From NCBI RefSeq assembly GCF_001953885.1, contig NZ_MQUS01000002.1, positions 1 through 64,000 on the forward strand: a stretch of DNA of 64,000 bases, in the 5' to 3' direction. This document shows, in pieces, positions 41,911 through 50,676 of this stretch. The notes beneath the pieces are model-generated. The model had not been told where the DNA came from. It ran no database searches and was given only the letters and a program-made list of their open reading frames with translations. Each line of letters begins with the position of its first letter. Positions within the stretch are counted from its first letter, which is position 1. The stretch is from Streptomyces sp. IMTB 2501 (GTDB lineage: Bacteria; Actinomycetota; Actinomycetes; Streptomycetales; Streptomycetaceae). The translations under genes and the position numbers were made by a program.

Positions 41911-43146
41911 CTAAGGTGCGCCCTGTCCGGGGCAACTGCCCATTGTCCGCCGTGTGGTCACCCCGATGACCGCGGCGACGGCGGCCAGCGCCGCCACGCT
42001 GGTGAGTGCGGCCGGCAGGGAGAACCAGTCGGCCATGAACCCGATCGCGGGCGGTCCGAGGAGCATGCCGCCGTAGCCCAGGGTCGAAGCCACGGCCACG
42101 CCGGACGGGCCGGTCAGTGAGCCGGCCCGCTCCACGGCGACGGGGAAGAGGTTGGCGAGCCCGAGCCCGGTGACGGCGAAGCCGGTCAGCGCGGCCCACA
42201 CGGAGGGCGCCAGTGAACCGAGCAGCATGCCCGCCGCCGCGACGGTGCCGCCGGCGATCACCGTACGGGCCCGGCCGAGCCGTTCCAGGAGGGTCGTGCC
42301 GGTCGCCCGGCCCACGGTCATGGCCAGCGCGAAACACGAGTACCCGGCCGCCGCCACGCCGGACGACGCCGCGAGGTCCTGCTGGAGATGGAGCGCGCCC
42401 CAGTCGGCCATCGCGCCCTCGCCGTAGGCGGTGCACAGCGCGATCAGCCCGAAGACGGCGACCAGCCCGCGGCCGCCGGTCCGCCGCGGTGTGCCGCGGT
42501 CCGCCTCCATGGGCGAGGACACGGGCAGGCCGCCGGGCGCGGGTGGCTCCTGTCGCAGCAGGGTGCGTCCGGCGACGGCCGTGACGAGCAGCCCGATCAG
42601 GGTGAGGCCGAACAGATGCCGGGTGGGGGAGAGCGCGCCGGCGACCACCCCGCCGAGGCCGGCACCGATCATGCCGCCGAGGCTGAACGCGGCATGGAAC
42701 GTGGGCATGACCGGCCGCCGCAACGCGGTCACCAGATCGACGGCGGCGCTGTTGAAGGCGACGTTGATACCGCCGTAGGCGGCGCCGAAGACGAGGAGCA
42801 CGGCGCCGAGGGCGGGCGCGGAGTGGGTGAGCGGGGGCAGGCTGACGCTGAGGGAGAGCGCCACCGCGCACACCACCGTGACCGGATGGCTGCCGTAGCG
42901 ACGGCAGAGCCGCCCGATGAGGGTCATGGTGACGACGGCACCGGCGGAGACACCGAGCAGGGCCAGCCCCAGATCGCTGGCGGAGGCGTCGGTCTGCTGC
43001 TTGATCGCGGGGATCCGGACCACCCAGCCCGCGAAGATGAAGCCGTCCAGGGCGAAGAAGGCGGTGAGCGCGATGCGGAGGCGGGTGAGTTCACGGCCGG
43101 CGTCCGGCACGACACTGTGCGATCGGAGTTTGTTTATTTGCGGCAC
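41911..43146 (-). CDS. MFS transporter (YbjJ-like, 12 TMS)
   Basis: 411 residues with 12 predicted membrane segments and no large loops. AFFALDGFIFAGWVVRIPAI and the central GEGAMADWGALHL are typical of the inner-membrane YbjJ/FucP-like MFS branch. The substrate is unknown. The GTG start at 43146 is followed by unusually AT-rich codons (CAA ATA AAC AAA CTC), rare in this genome, which may ease initiation. It is upstream of the DinB-type gene by 29 bp and may be co-transcribed. Confidence 0.85.
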   Translation of the reverse strand: MPQINKLRSHSVVPDAGRELTRLRIALTAFFALDGFIFAGWVVRIPAIKQQTDASASDLGLALLGVSAGAVVTMTLIGRLCRRYGSHPVTVVCAVALSLSVSLPPLTHSAPALGAVLLVFGAAYGGINVAFNSAAVDLVTALRRPVMPTFHAAFSLGGMIGAGLGGVVAGALSPTRHLFGLTLIGLLVTAVAGRTLLRQEPPAPGGLPVSSPMEADRGTPRRTGGRGLVAVFGLIALCTAYGEGAMADWGALHLQQDLAASSGVAAAGYSCFALAMTVGRATGTTLLERLGRARTVIAGGTVAAAGMLLGSLAPSVWAALTGFAVTGLGLANLFPVAVERAGSLTGPSGVAVASTLGYGGMLLGPPAIGFMADWFSLPAALTSVAALAAVAAVIGVTTRRTMGSCPGQGAP

Positions 43147-43487
43147 AAATTCAGGCTAGGCGGGGATGTGCGGGTGGGGCAAGGGAATGGGGCCGGGGTG
43201 AGGCAGCTCCCCGCCGTCACCGCATCGGCGACATCGGTCCTCGCCCGTCCGATGGGCTGGTTCCGGACGTTCAATGACCGGGGTCCGTGTGTGTGCGGGT
43301 TGGCCGATATGGTCATGACCTGCGCCGACTTGTACGCTTCCGGGACGGCGAGGGTGTCAATACGGCGTGACGCGTGTCCTGTTCGGGTGGCACCGAGGCG
43401 CACATGCCCGGTCTGCGGCGGGAAACAGCTTGGTTAATGCTTGTTCACGAGCTGGTTGCCGACGGGTGAGCGGGCCATGATGGCCCC
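43147..43487. promoter_or_regulatory. Intergenic region between the MFS and DUF5519 genes
   Basis: 341 bp with no convincing gene. The part next to the MFS start is AT-rich (TTTGTTTATTTG at 43129-43140 and CACAAATTC at 43143-43152), suggesting a promoter or operator there. Nothing else was recognised. Confidence 0.35.
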
Positions 43488-43883
43488 ATGACGTTGGCCT
43501 CGCGCGCGCTCGCGCAACTGGCGACCTGGCCCGATCTGAGTCAGGCGGTCCCGAGCTGCGGCCTGGGACAGGCAGTGAGTTCGGCCCAGGGCGAGATCGC
43601 CCACTTCCACTCGGACCGCGATGTCGACCTGCGGCTGACCAACCGCGCCATCAGGCGGTTCGCCAAGGACTTCAGGGACTCGGGTGCGATCAGGGTCGTG
43701 CCCGGCTCGCAGTGGGTGACCATCCGCCTTGACGCCGCGAGCGACGTCGACCTGCTGCTGACCCTGGTGAGCGTGGCGCTGCAGGCCCAACAGTCCTGGC
43801 CCGACCCGCTCGACAGGCCACCGACCGGCTGCAACGACCAGCGTGGCGCGGGGTTCGTGAAGACCGACCTCAGCCGTATCTGA
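43488..43883 (+). CDS. DUF5519 (luciferase-family-labelled) protein
   Basis: 131 residues. FHSDRDVDLRLTNRAIRRF, VVPGSQWVTIRLDAASDVD and LLLTLVSVALQAQQSW match a small actinobacterial family annotated as luciferase domain protein, with no proven activity. It is soluble. ATG 43488 is used. It stands alone. Confidence 0.7.
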   Translation: MTLASRALAQLATWPDLSQAVPSCGLGQAVSSAQGEIAHFHSDRDVDLRLTNRAIRRFAKDFRDSGAIRVVPGSQWVTIRLDAASDVDLLLTLVSVALQAQQSWPDPLDRPPTGCNDQRGAGFVKTDLSRI

Positions 43884-43983
43884 GCCGGGCGTCCGCGACG
43901 ACCGCGACGGCCGACCCGGGCCGTCTCGAAGCCGGGCGTCTGCTACGAGACCGGGTGCCGGCCGTGTCCGTGCCGGCCTCCCG

Positions 43984-44763
43984 TCACACCGCGAGGACCC
44001 GGACGCCCGCCTCCTCGAAGCGGCGTACCGTCTCCTGCCCCACCGCCGTGTCCGTCACGAGCGTGTCCACCAGCTCCGCCCCGCAGATGCGGGCGAACGC
44101 CCGCTGGCCCAGCTTGCTGGAGTCGGCGGCGACCACCACCCGCTCGGCGCGCTGGCACAGCAGCCGGTTGATCGCGGCCTCCGCCTCGTCGTGGGCGGCC
44201 GCGCCATGCGTGACGTCGAACGCGACGACACCGAGCACGGCCACGTCGAGCGTGATCTGTCCGAGCACCCCGTCCGCGAGCGGACCGATGAGTTCGTACG
44301 ACTGCGGGCGCGCCACCCCGCCCGTCACCACGATCTTGAACTGGGGCCGTACGGCCAGCTCGTTGGCGATGTTGAGGGCGTTGGTGACAACGGTCAGCGC
44401 GGGTGAACCGGTGGACAGATCGCCGCGCACGGCCAGCGCGCGGGCCACCTCCGTGGTGGTCGTACCGCCGGTCAGCCCCACCGCCTCCCCGGGGGCGACG
44501 AGTTTGGCCACGGCCTTGGCGATGCGCTGCTTCTCCGAGGCGCGCCGGGCCGTCTTGTAGCGCAGCGGGAGTTCGTACGACACCCCGTGCACCACCGCTC
44601 CGCCCCGGGTGCGCACCAGCATCTGCTGCTCGGCGAGCTGGTCGAAGTCCCGGCGGATCGTCGCCGCCGACACCTCCAGCTCCGCCGCCGCCTCCTCGAC
44701 CTCCAGCCGGCCGCGCTCGACGAGCAGTTCCAGCAGCGCCTTCCAGCGGGCGTCCCGGGACAT
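43984..44763 (-). CDS. DeoR/GlpR-family sugar-phosphate regulator
   Basis: 259 residues. The N-terminal HTH (LEVEEAAAELEVSAATIRRD at about 22-41) and RTRGGAV wing are followed by a sugar-phosphate-binding DeoR domain with GLTGGTTTTEVARAL and DSSKLGQRAFARICG. ATG 44763 has GGAGG five bases upstream. It is divergent from the sugar isomerase-aldolase operon and should repress it until a phosphorylated sugar binds. Confidence 0.9.
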   Translation of the reverse strand: MSRDARWKALLELLVERGRLEVEEAAAELEVSAATIRRDFDQLAEQQMLVRTRGGAVVHGVSYELPLRYKTARRASEKQRIAKAVAKLVAPGEAVGLTGGTTTTEVARALAVRGDLSTGSPALTVVTNALNIANELAVRPQFKIVVTGGVARPQSYELIGPLADGVLGQITLDVAVLGVVAFDVTHGAAAHDEAEAAINRLLCQRAERVVVAADSSKLGQRAFARICGAELVDTLVTDTAVGQETVRRFEEAGVRVLAV

Positions 44764-44867
44764 CCGCACCTCCGCTTTCCGACCGTTCCGCGGTCGTTTC
44801 CCGGTCGCTCGCCGACCGCTCTCCGATTCCTCGGCGACCCTAACGCACCCACTCTGCGCTCAAATGC

Positions 44868-44895
44868 TTGATTGTGCTCGAAAGCTCGCTATATC
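44868..44895 (+). promoter_or_regulatory. Promoter of the SIS-isomerase/aldolase operon with repeated CTCGAAA/CTCAAA sites
   Basis: TTGATT (44868-44873) and TATATC (44890-44895) are 16 bp apart. Between and around them are GCTCAAAT and GCTCGAAAGCTCG repeats, which resemble DeoR-family half-sites. It is about 35 bp upstream of the isomerase start and lies between the divergent genes. Confidence 0.5.
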
Positions 44896-44928
44896 TTGCA
44901 GGAACAATCATCCAGGGAAGGTGTGGGC

Positions 44929-45810
44929 ATGACCCATGTCGAGGACGAGCTGAACAGCCAGCCGGAGTGCTGGATGCGGGCGGCCGAAGCGGCGGGACGG
45001 CACCGGGACGCGCTGCCGGAGCCCGGGGAGCGGGTCGCGATCGTGGGGTGCGGGACCTCGTACTTCATGGCACAGGCCGTGGCCGGTCTGCGGGAGGGCG
45101 CCGGCCAGGGTGAGACCGACGCGTTCGCGGCCTCCGAGTTCCCGTACGGGCGCGCGTACGACCGGGTCGTCGCCCTCACCCGCTCCGGTACGACGACCGA
45201 AGTACTGGAACTGCTGGAGGAGTTGAAGGGACGGACCCGCACCACGGCCGTCACCGCCGACCCCGGCACACCCGTCATGTCCGCAGCCGACGACCTCGTG
45301 GTGCTGGACTTCGCCGACGAACGCTCCGTCGTCCAGACCCGGTTCGCCACCACCACCCTCACCCTCCTGCGCGCCCATCTCGGCCTGCACACCGACTCCG
45401 TCGTCGCCGACGCGCGCACGGCCCTCTCCTCTTCTCTTCCCGAAGGGCTGGTCGCCTGCACCCAGTTCACCTTCCTCGGGCGCGGCTGGACCGTCGGGCT
45501 CGCCAACGAGGCCGGGCTGAAGATGCGCGAGGCCTCGCTGTCCTGGACCGAGGCCTATCCGGCGATGGAATACCGGCACGGCCCGATCAGCGTCACCACC
45601 GAGGGCACGGCCACCTGGATGCTCGGCGCGGCACCCGACGGGCTCGCCCAGCAGGTGCGCGCGACCGGCGGGTTGTGGATCGACGGCGGGCTCGACCCGC
45701 TCGCCGAACTCGTCCGGGTCCAGCGGCTCGCGGTCGCCGTCGCCGCCGCCCGTGGACTCGACCCCGATCAGCCGCGCCACCTCACCCGCTCCGTGATCCT
45801 CGCCTCCTAG
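44929..45810 (+). CDS. SIS-domain sugar isomerase (AgaS/GlmS-like)
   Basis: 293 residues with two SIS domains. AIVGCGTSYFMAQAVA, ALTRSGTTTEVLELLEEL, LGRGWTVGLANEAGLKMREA and AMEYRHGP are the sugar-phosphate sites of GlmS-type isomerases without a glutaminase domain. It probably isomerises or deaminates an amino-sugar phosphate, as AgaS does for galactosamine-6-phosphate. ATG 44929 follows GGAAGG. It is followed after 26 bp by a class II aldolase, so the pair looks like a short ketose-phosphate pathway. Confidence 0.85.
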   Translation: MTHVEDELNSQPECWMRAAEAAGRHRDALPEPGERVAIVGCGTSYFMAQAVAGLREGAGQGETDAFAASEFPYGRAYDRVVALTRSGTTTEVLELLEELKGRTRTTAVTADPGTPVMSAADDLVVLDFADERSVVQTRFATTTLTLLRAHLGLHTDSVVADARTALSSSLPEGLVACTQFTFLGRGWTVGLANEAGLKMREASLSWTEAYPAMEYRHGPISVTTEGTATWMLGAAPDGLAQQVRATGGLWIDGGLDPLAELVRVQRLAVAVAAARGLDPDQPRHLTRSVILAS

Positions 45811-45836
45811 GCCCACGCTCCGGAAGGACACCTCCC

Positions 45837-46694
45837 GTGCCCCTCGCGTCCACCGGCGAGCTGGTCACCGCAGCCGCCGACACCAGATCCGCCGTCGCCG
45901 CGTTCAACGTCATCACCCTGGAACACGTCGAGGCCGTCATCGCCGGCGCCGAGTCGGCCGGTTCGCCCGTCGTCCTCCAGGTCAGCGAGAACGCCGTCAA
46001 GTTCCGCTACGGCCGGCTGCTGCCGCTGGCCCGCGCGGCCGTAGCCGCCGCCGAACGCGCCACCGTACCCGTCGGGTTGCACCTGGACCATGTGCAGAGC
46101 GACAGTCTGCTGCGCCAGGCTCTCGACGCCGGGTTCAGCTCGGTGATGTACGACGCGGCCCGGCTGCCGTACGCCGACAACCTCACCGCGACCCGGGCCG
46201 CCGCCGACTGGGCCCACTCCCAAGGGCTGTGGATCGAGGCCGAGTTGGGCCAGGTCGGCGGCAAGGACGGCAGACCCCCACTGGACGCCCACGCGCCCGG
46301 CGCCCGCACCGACCCGGACCAGGCGCGCGACTTCGTGGCCGGCACCGGCGTCGACGCGCTCGCCGTCGCCGTCGGCAGTGTGCACGCGATGACCACCCGC
46401 ACCGCCACCCTCGACCACGGCCTGCTCAAACGCCTGTCCGCCGCACTGCCCGTCCCGCTCGTCCTGCACGGCTCCTCCGGCGTGCCGGACGACGCACTGG
46501 TCGAGGCGGTCGCCGGCGGCATCGCCAAGGTCAACGTCGGCACGGCTCTCAACATGGCCATGACCGGCGCGATCCGGGACTTCCTCGCCGCCCATCCGGA
46601 GGCCGTCGACTCGCGCAAGTACCTCAGCGTGGGCCGGGAGGCGATGGCCCACGAGGTGCGACGGATCATCGGGGTACTGTCCGGGACGGCTTAG
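45837..46694 (+). CDS. Class II ketose-bisphosphate aldolase (fructose/tagatose type)
   Basis: 285 residues. Zinc aldolase splitting fructose- or tagatose-1,6-bisphosphate. AAFNVITLEHVEAVIAGA, the zinc site VGLHLDHVQS, EAELGQVGGK, GSVHAM, LVLHGSSGVPDDAL and KVNVGTALNMA mark the family; the order and operon favour a tagatose/GatY-KbaY role. GTG 45837 follows GGAAGGA. No sugar kinase is in the operon. The stop TAG (46692-46694) is also the end of the MITE-like element that follows. Confidence 0.85.
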   Translation: MPLASTGELVTAAADTRSAVAAFNVITLEHVEAVIAGAESAGSPVVLQVSENAVKFRYGRLLPLARAAVAAAERATVPVGLHLDHVQSDSLLRQALDAGFSSVMYDAARLPYADNLTATRAAADWAHSQGLWIEAELGQVGGKDGRPPLDAHAPGARTDPDQARDFVAGTGVDALAVAVGSVHAMTTRTATLDHGLLKRLSAALPVPLVLHGSSGVPDDALVEAVAGGIAKVNVGTALNMAMTGAIRDFLAAHPEAVDSRKYLSVGREAMAHEVRRIIGVLSGTA

Positions 46695-46815
46695 GGCCGT
46701 GGGGGCACTCCCTGCGGCGTTGCCGTCGGTCGCCGACGCGCCCTCACGCTCGACTTCTCGCGCGGGGGCCCCGTCGCCGCCGCCCTGCCGACCCGATCGG
46801 CCGGACAGGCCCTAG
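46692..46815. mobile_element. MITE-like element between two convergent stop codons
   Basis: 124 bp without coding capacity, bounded by TAGGGCC at 46692 and GGCCCTAG ending at 46815. The right end, read on the other strand, is AGGGCCTGTCCGGCCGATCG, close to the ends of element A and of the 60950 element. Its two ends supply the TAG stops of the aldolase (plus strand) and the methyltransferase (minus strand). Confidence 0.5.
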
Positions 46816-47957
46816 TCCTTCTTGACGGCCCTCAGGACCACGAACTTCGGGTCACTCGCGACCAGTTCGCTGTTCCCGAACAGCCGCCGCAGCTTCACGT
46901 GATAGCCCAGGTGCCGGTTGCCGATCACCCACAGCTCACCGCCCGGCCGCAGCGCCCGCTTCGCACCGGTGAACATCCGCCAGGCCGTCGCGTCCGTCGT
47001 CGCCTGGTGGGAGTGGAACGGCGGGTTGTTCAGGACCACGTCCACGCTGCCGGGGGCGACCCCGGCCAGCCCGTCGCCGACCCGGAACTCGGCATGCCCG
47101 GGTACCCCGTTGGCCTTGTACGTCGCCTCCGCCGAGGCCACCGCCTGGAAGGACTCGTCCACGAACAGCACCTCGGCCGACGGATCCGCCAGCGCCACCG
47201 CCGTACCGACGACGCCGTTGCCGCACCCGAGGTCCACCACGCGGCCCGCGCCCGGCCCGGGCAGGTGGCGGAGGAAGAACCGGGTGCCGATGTCGAGCCG
47301 GTCGGCACAGAACACGCCCGCGTGGTTGACGACCGTGCGCCCGGAGACCGCCCCGATCCCGTCCGGGAGCGCGTAGCTGTACGGCCACGGGTTCGCCGGC
47401 CGCTCCAGCGCCTGGTCCGGGGTGCAGAAGATCAGCCGGGCCTTCTGCCGCGCCAGTGAGGTGCGAGTCGGGCCGAGGATCCGCTCGAACAGCTCCAGCG
47501 TGGAGGTGTGGATCTCCTTCACCATCCCGGTGCCGACGACCACCGTACCCGCGTGCACGGCGGGCGCCAGCCGCAGCAACTGGTCCTCCAGCAGCGCCAG
47601 GCTCTTCGGCACCCGCACCAGCAGCACGTCCACCCGCTCCGGCGGCGGATCCTGGGTGGTCAGCAGCCGCACGGCGCCGGGCTCGACGCCGGCCCGCGCC
47701 AGATTCGCGCGGGTAGCCTCCTGGCTCAGGAAGGAGTCGGTGAGCTGGGTCGGGCGGTGCGCCGAGAGCGCCGTGACCAGCGCGCCCCAGCGGTCCCCGA
47801 GCACCACGACCGCACCCGTGAGCGGCACCCCCTCCTCGGCCAGATGGCGCAGCAGGTACGCGTCGGAGGCGTCCCAGGCACGCAGCCGGTCGCGCGGGTC
47901 CTCGGGGAAGCGGGCCAGCTCGACCTCGCCCCACGGTGTCGTCATACGGTCGCTCAT
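46812..47957 (-). CDS. rlmG: 23S rRNA guanine-N2 methyltransferase (RlmG/RsmC type)
   Basis: 381 residues. The C-terminal half has the SAM site VVDLGCGNGVVG (about 240-251) and the catalytic NNPPFHSHQAT typical of N2-guanine rRNA methyltransferases. The N-terminal half is the duplicated, cofactor-free domain (VVVLGDRWGALVTAL). This two-domain layout fits RlmG (23S G1835), with RsmC as the alternative. The start is at 47957. The TAG stop lies in the terminal CTAG of the preceding small element. Confidence 0.82.
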   Translation of the reverse strand: MSDRMTTPWGEVELARFPEDPRDRLRAWDASDAYLLRHLAEEGVPLTGAVVVLGDRWGALVTALSAHRPTQLTDSFLSQEATRANLARAGVEPGAVRLLTTQDPPPERVDVLLVRVPKSLALLEDQLLRLAPAVHAGTVVVGTGMVKEIHTSTLELFERILGPTRTSLARQKARLIFCTPDQALERPANPWPYSYALPDGIGAVSGRTVVNHAGVFCADRLDIGTRFFLRHLPGPGAGRVVDLGCGNGVVGTAVALADPSAEVLFVDESFQAVASAEATYKANGVPGHAEFRVGDGLAGVAPGSVDVVLNNPPFHSHQATTDATAWRMFTGAKRALRPGGELWVIGNRHLGYHVKLRRLFGNSELVASDPKFVVLRAVKKD

Positions 47958-48025
47958 CGTGCCTCCCAGGCTAGCGGAGCCGCAGCTCAGCGGGGGTGGG
48001 GCGGGCCTGCGGCACTATGGAGCGT

Positions 48026-48670
48026 ATGGACGCGGAGCTGTTTCCCCGGGAGCGCGTGGAGGTCGCGCCGGGCGCCGTGCACGTCCCGGACTGGCTGGAC
48101 GCCGGCCGGCAGCGCGACCTGCTCGCCGCCTGCCGCGCGTGGGCGCGGCCACCGGCCGGCCTGCGCACGGTCCGCACCCCGGGCGGCGGCACGATGACCG
48201 CCCGGCAGGTCTGCCTGGGCTGGCACTGGTACCCGTACGCCTACGCCCGCACCGTTGTCGACGGCGACGGCGCCCCCGTGAAGCCGTTCCCGGACTGGCT
48301 CGGCGAGCTGGGCCGCCGCGCCGCCGAAGCCGCACTGGGCCCGCAGCAGCCGTACACGTACGACATCGCACTGATCAACTTCTACGACGGCGACGCCCGC
48401 ATGGGCATGCACCGCGACAGCGACGAGCGGGCGGACGCGCCGGTGGTCTCCCTCAGCCTCGGCGACACCTGCGTCTTCCGCTTCGGCAACACCGAGACGC
48501 GCACCAAGCCGTACACCGACGTGGAGCTGCGCAGCGGTGACCTGTTCGTCTTCGGCGGGCCCTCCCGGCTCGCCCACCACGGCGTGCCGCGCGTGCACCC
48601 GGGCACGGCCCCGCCCGGCCTGAGCCTCGCCGGACGCCTGAACATCACCCTGCGGGTCAGCGGCCGGTAA
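48026..48670 (+). CDS. alkB: AlkB-type 2-oxoglutarate/Fe(II) dioxygenase
   Basis: About 214 residues. Oxidative demethylase that repairs alkylated bases. Iron ligands are His-x-Asp in MGMHRDSDE and His in LAHHGVPRVHPG, with the two Arg of GRLNITLRVSGR binding 2-oxoglutarate. YDIALINFYDGDARMG and WHWYPYAYART match the substrate lid. ATG 48026 or 48017 could be used. It is divergent from rlmG with about 70 bp between. Confidence 0.88.
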   Translation: MDAELFPRERVEVAPGAVHVPDWLDAGRQRDLLAACRAWARPPAGLRTVRTPGGGTMTARQVCLGWHWYPYAYARTVVDGDGAPVKPFPDWLGELGRRAAEAALGPQQPYTYDIALINFYDGDARMGMHRDSDERADAPVVSLSLGDTCVFRFGNTETRTKPYTDVELRSGDLFVFGGPSRLAHHGVPRVHPGTAPPGLSLAGRLNITLRVSGR

Positions 48671-48718
48671 CCGACGCCGCAGGCCACCACGGTTGCGGAT
48701 CATGGGAGACTCGCCCTC

Positions 48719-49954
48719 ATGAGCGGCAAGGCGGAGCCCCGGACAGCGGGGGAGAGGACCACCAGAGCGCGGCTGGACCGAGGGCGCGGCGCCCTCGGAC
48801 CCGCACTGGAGCTGGTGCACACCGGGCGGGCGCCGACCCGCGCCGTACTCACCGCGGAACTCGGCGTCACCCGGGCGACCGCGGGCGCGGTGGCCGCCGA
48901 GCTGGAGGCGCTCGGGCTGATCCGGGTGGACGCCCGGCCGGCCGCCGCGGCCGGCTCCCAGGGCCGGCCCTCGCACCGCCTGGAGGTCGCCGAGAACGGC
49001 CCGGTGGCGCTCGCCGCGCAGGTCCACGCCGACGGTTTCCGGGCGGCCCTGGTCGGCCTCGGCGGGCGGATCGTGGCGACCTCGCCCGGCTGCGAGACCG
49101 TCGACGCCGACCCGGCGAAGGTGCTCGGCTCGGTCGTCGAGGCGGGCGCGGAACTGCTGCGCACGACCGGCCGCCGCTGCGTCGGCGCCGGACTCGCCGT
49201 ACCGTCCGCCGTGGCCGAACCCGACGGCCTGGCCCTCAACCCGCTGCACCTGGCCTGGCCCGTCGGTGCCCCCGTCCGGCAGATCTTCGCCGAGTGCGTG
49301 CGCGCGGCCGGCATCACGGGACCGGCCTTCGCGGGCAACGACGTCAACCTCGCCGCGCTCGCCGAGCACCGGCACGGCGCCGGCCGCGGCGCCCGGGACC
49401 TGCTGTGCGTGGCCACCGGACACCGGGGCGTCGGCGGCGCCCTGGTGCTGGACGGCCGCCTGCACACCGGCAGTTCGGGCCTCGCCCTGGAGGTCGGCCA
49501 TCTCACCGTGAACCCGGAGGGCCGGCCCTGCTACTGCGGCAGCCGGGGGTGTCTGGACGTCGAGGCCGACCCGCTGGCCCTGCTGGTCGAGGCCGGCCGC
49601 GAGCCGGGTCCCGAGGTGTCCCTGCTCCAGCAGGCCAACGACCTGCTGCGCACCCAGTACGCCGACCCGGCCGTCCGCCGGGCCGCCGAGGCTCTCATCG
49701 ACCGCCTGGGCCTGGGCCTGGCCGGCCTGGTCAACATCCTCAACCCCGACCGCATCATCCTCGGCGGCCTGCACCGCACCCTTCTGGACGCCGACCCCGA
49801 CCGGCTGCGCGCCGTCGTCGCCGACCGCAGCCTGTGGGGTCAGAGCGGCGGAGTACCGATCCTGCCCTGCACCCTCGACCACAACAGCCTCGTCGGAGCG
49901 GCCGAACTGGCCTGGCAGCCGGTCCTGGACGATCCGCTGGCGGCTCTGCGGTGA
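48719..49954 (+). CDS. ROK-family transcriptional repressor
   Basis: 411 residues. An N-terminal winged helix (about 30-75, RAVLTAELGVTRATAGAVAA) precedes a ROK sugar-binding domain with the zinc motif CYCGSRGC and DLLCVATGHRGVGGALVL. Kinase residues are partly changed (no DGGTK-type loop), so it acts as a repressor such as NagC/Mlc. It is translationally coupled (GTGA overlap) to the Nudix gene. Its target is not evident here. Confidence 0.88.
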   Translation: MSGKAEPRTAGERTTRARLDRGRGALGPALELVHTGRAPTRAVLTAELGVTRATAGAVAAELEALGLIRVDARPAAAAGSQGRPSHRLEVAENGPVALAAQVHADGFRAALVGLGGRIVATSPGCETVDADPAKVLGSVVEAGAELLRTTGRRCVGAGLAVPSAVAEPDGLALNPLHLAWPVGAPVRQIFAECVRAAGITGPAFAGNDVNLAALAEHRHGAGRGARDLLCVATGHRGVGGALVLDGRLHTGSSGLALEVGHLTVNPEGRPCYCGSRGCLDVEADPLALLVEAGREPGPEVSLLQQANDLLRTQYADPAVRRAAEALIDRLGLGLAGLVNILNPDRIILGGLHRTLLDADPDRLRAVVADRSLWGQSGGVPILPCTLDHNSLVGAAELAWQPVLDDPLAALR

Positions 49955-50676
49955 CCGCTCCGGCCGTGGAGATCCTGCCCGCCGGGCGCATCCGCCTGGT
50001 CGAGACGGTGCTCCCGGAGCTCTCGGGGCGGCACCGCGCCGCGATGGACCGCGTGTGGGAGGAGGCGGTACACGCCAACCCGGCCCTGTTCGACGGACCG
50101 GTGGCCGCGGTGACCGGACTGGCACGGGACGGAGCCGACGGCCTGGTGCTCTCCTGGGCCCGGACCACCTACCGGCACCGGGCCCTGCGCCAGGTGCCCG
50201 ACGCTCCCGTGTACGGCTCCTTGTACGTGTCCGTGCTGCAGCCGGCCGACGACGGCCGTCTGCTGGTGGGCCGGATGGCGCCCTCCACCGCGGCACCGGG
50301 TCGCTGGCAGCTGCCCGGGGGGACCGTCGAACCGCCTGAGGACGGCGCGGAGTTGGACCTCGGGGCGCTGCGGGCACACGCGGCACGCGAACTCGCCGAG
50401 GAGATCGGCTCCGACACCCAGGCCGACGCCCTCACCCCATGGCTCACCGCCCGGGGCGGGCACGGCAACGTCGGCGTCATGTTCACCGCTCCGCCGCTCC
50501 CCGCGCGGGAGTTGTACGACCGATACGCGCAGCTGGTGCGGGCGGAGACCGCCGTCGGCAGCCAACCCGAGTTCACCCGCGTCGAGCTGATCGGCTCACC
50601 CGCCGATCTGGAGCGGCTCGAAGGGCCGCACGCCGGCCTTCTGCCGCTGCTGGTACGCCGTTACACCGGAACCTGA
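49951..50676 (+). CDS. Nudix hydrolase with an enlarged Nudix box
   Basis: 241 residues. It hydrolyses a nucleoside diphosphate linked to another group. The box begins GGTVEPPE and ends RELAEEIG, but 15 residues (DGAELDLGALRAHAA) lie between the first Glu and the RE where the standard box has 7. The N-terminal part (about 1-80) is not recognised. GTG 49951 overlaps the repressor stop. The 3' end overlaps the LysR gene by 16 bp. Confidence 0.78.
   Translation: MTAPAVEILPAGRIRLVETVLPELSGRHRAAMDRVWEEAVHANPALFDGPVAAVTGLARDGADGLVLSWARTTYRHRALRQVPDAPVYGSLYVSVLQPADDGRLLVGRMAPSTAAPGRWQLPGGTVEPPEDGAELDLGALRAHAARELAEEIGSDTQADALTPWLTARGGHGNVGVMFTAPPLPARELYDRYAQLVRAETAVGSQPEFTRVELIGSPADLERLEGPHAGLLPLLVRRYTGT

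Noticed and set aside
47987..50386. 799-codon minus-strand open frame opposite alkB, ROK and Nudix genes
   Set aside because: Antisense to three genes with clear catalytic or DNA-binding motifs. No recognisable domain.
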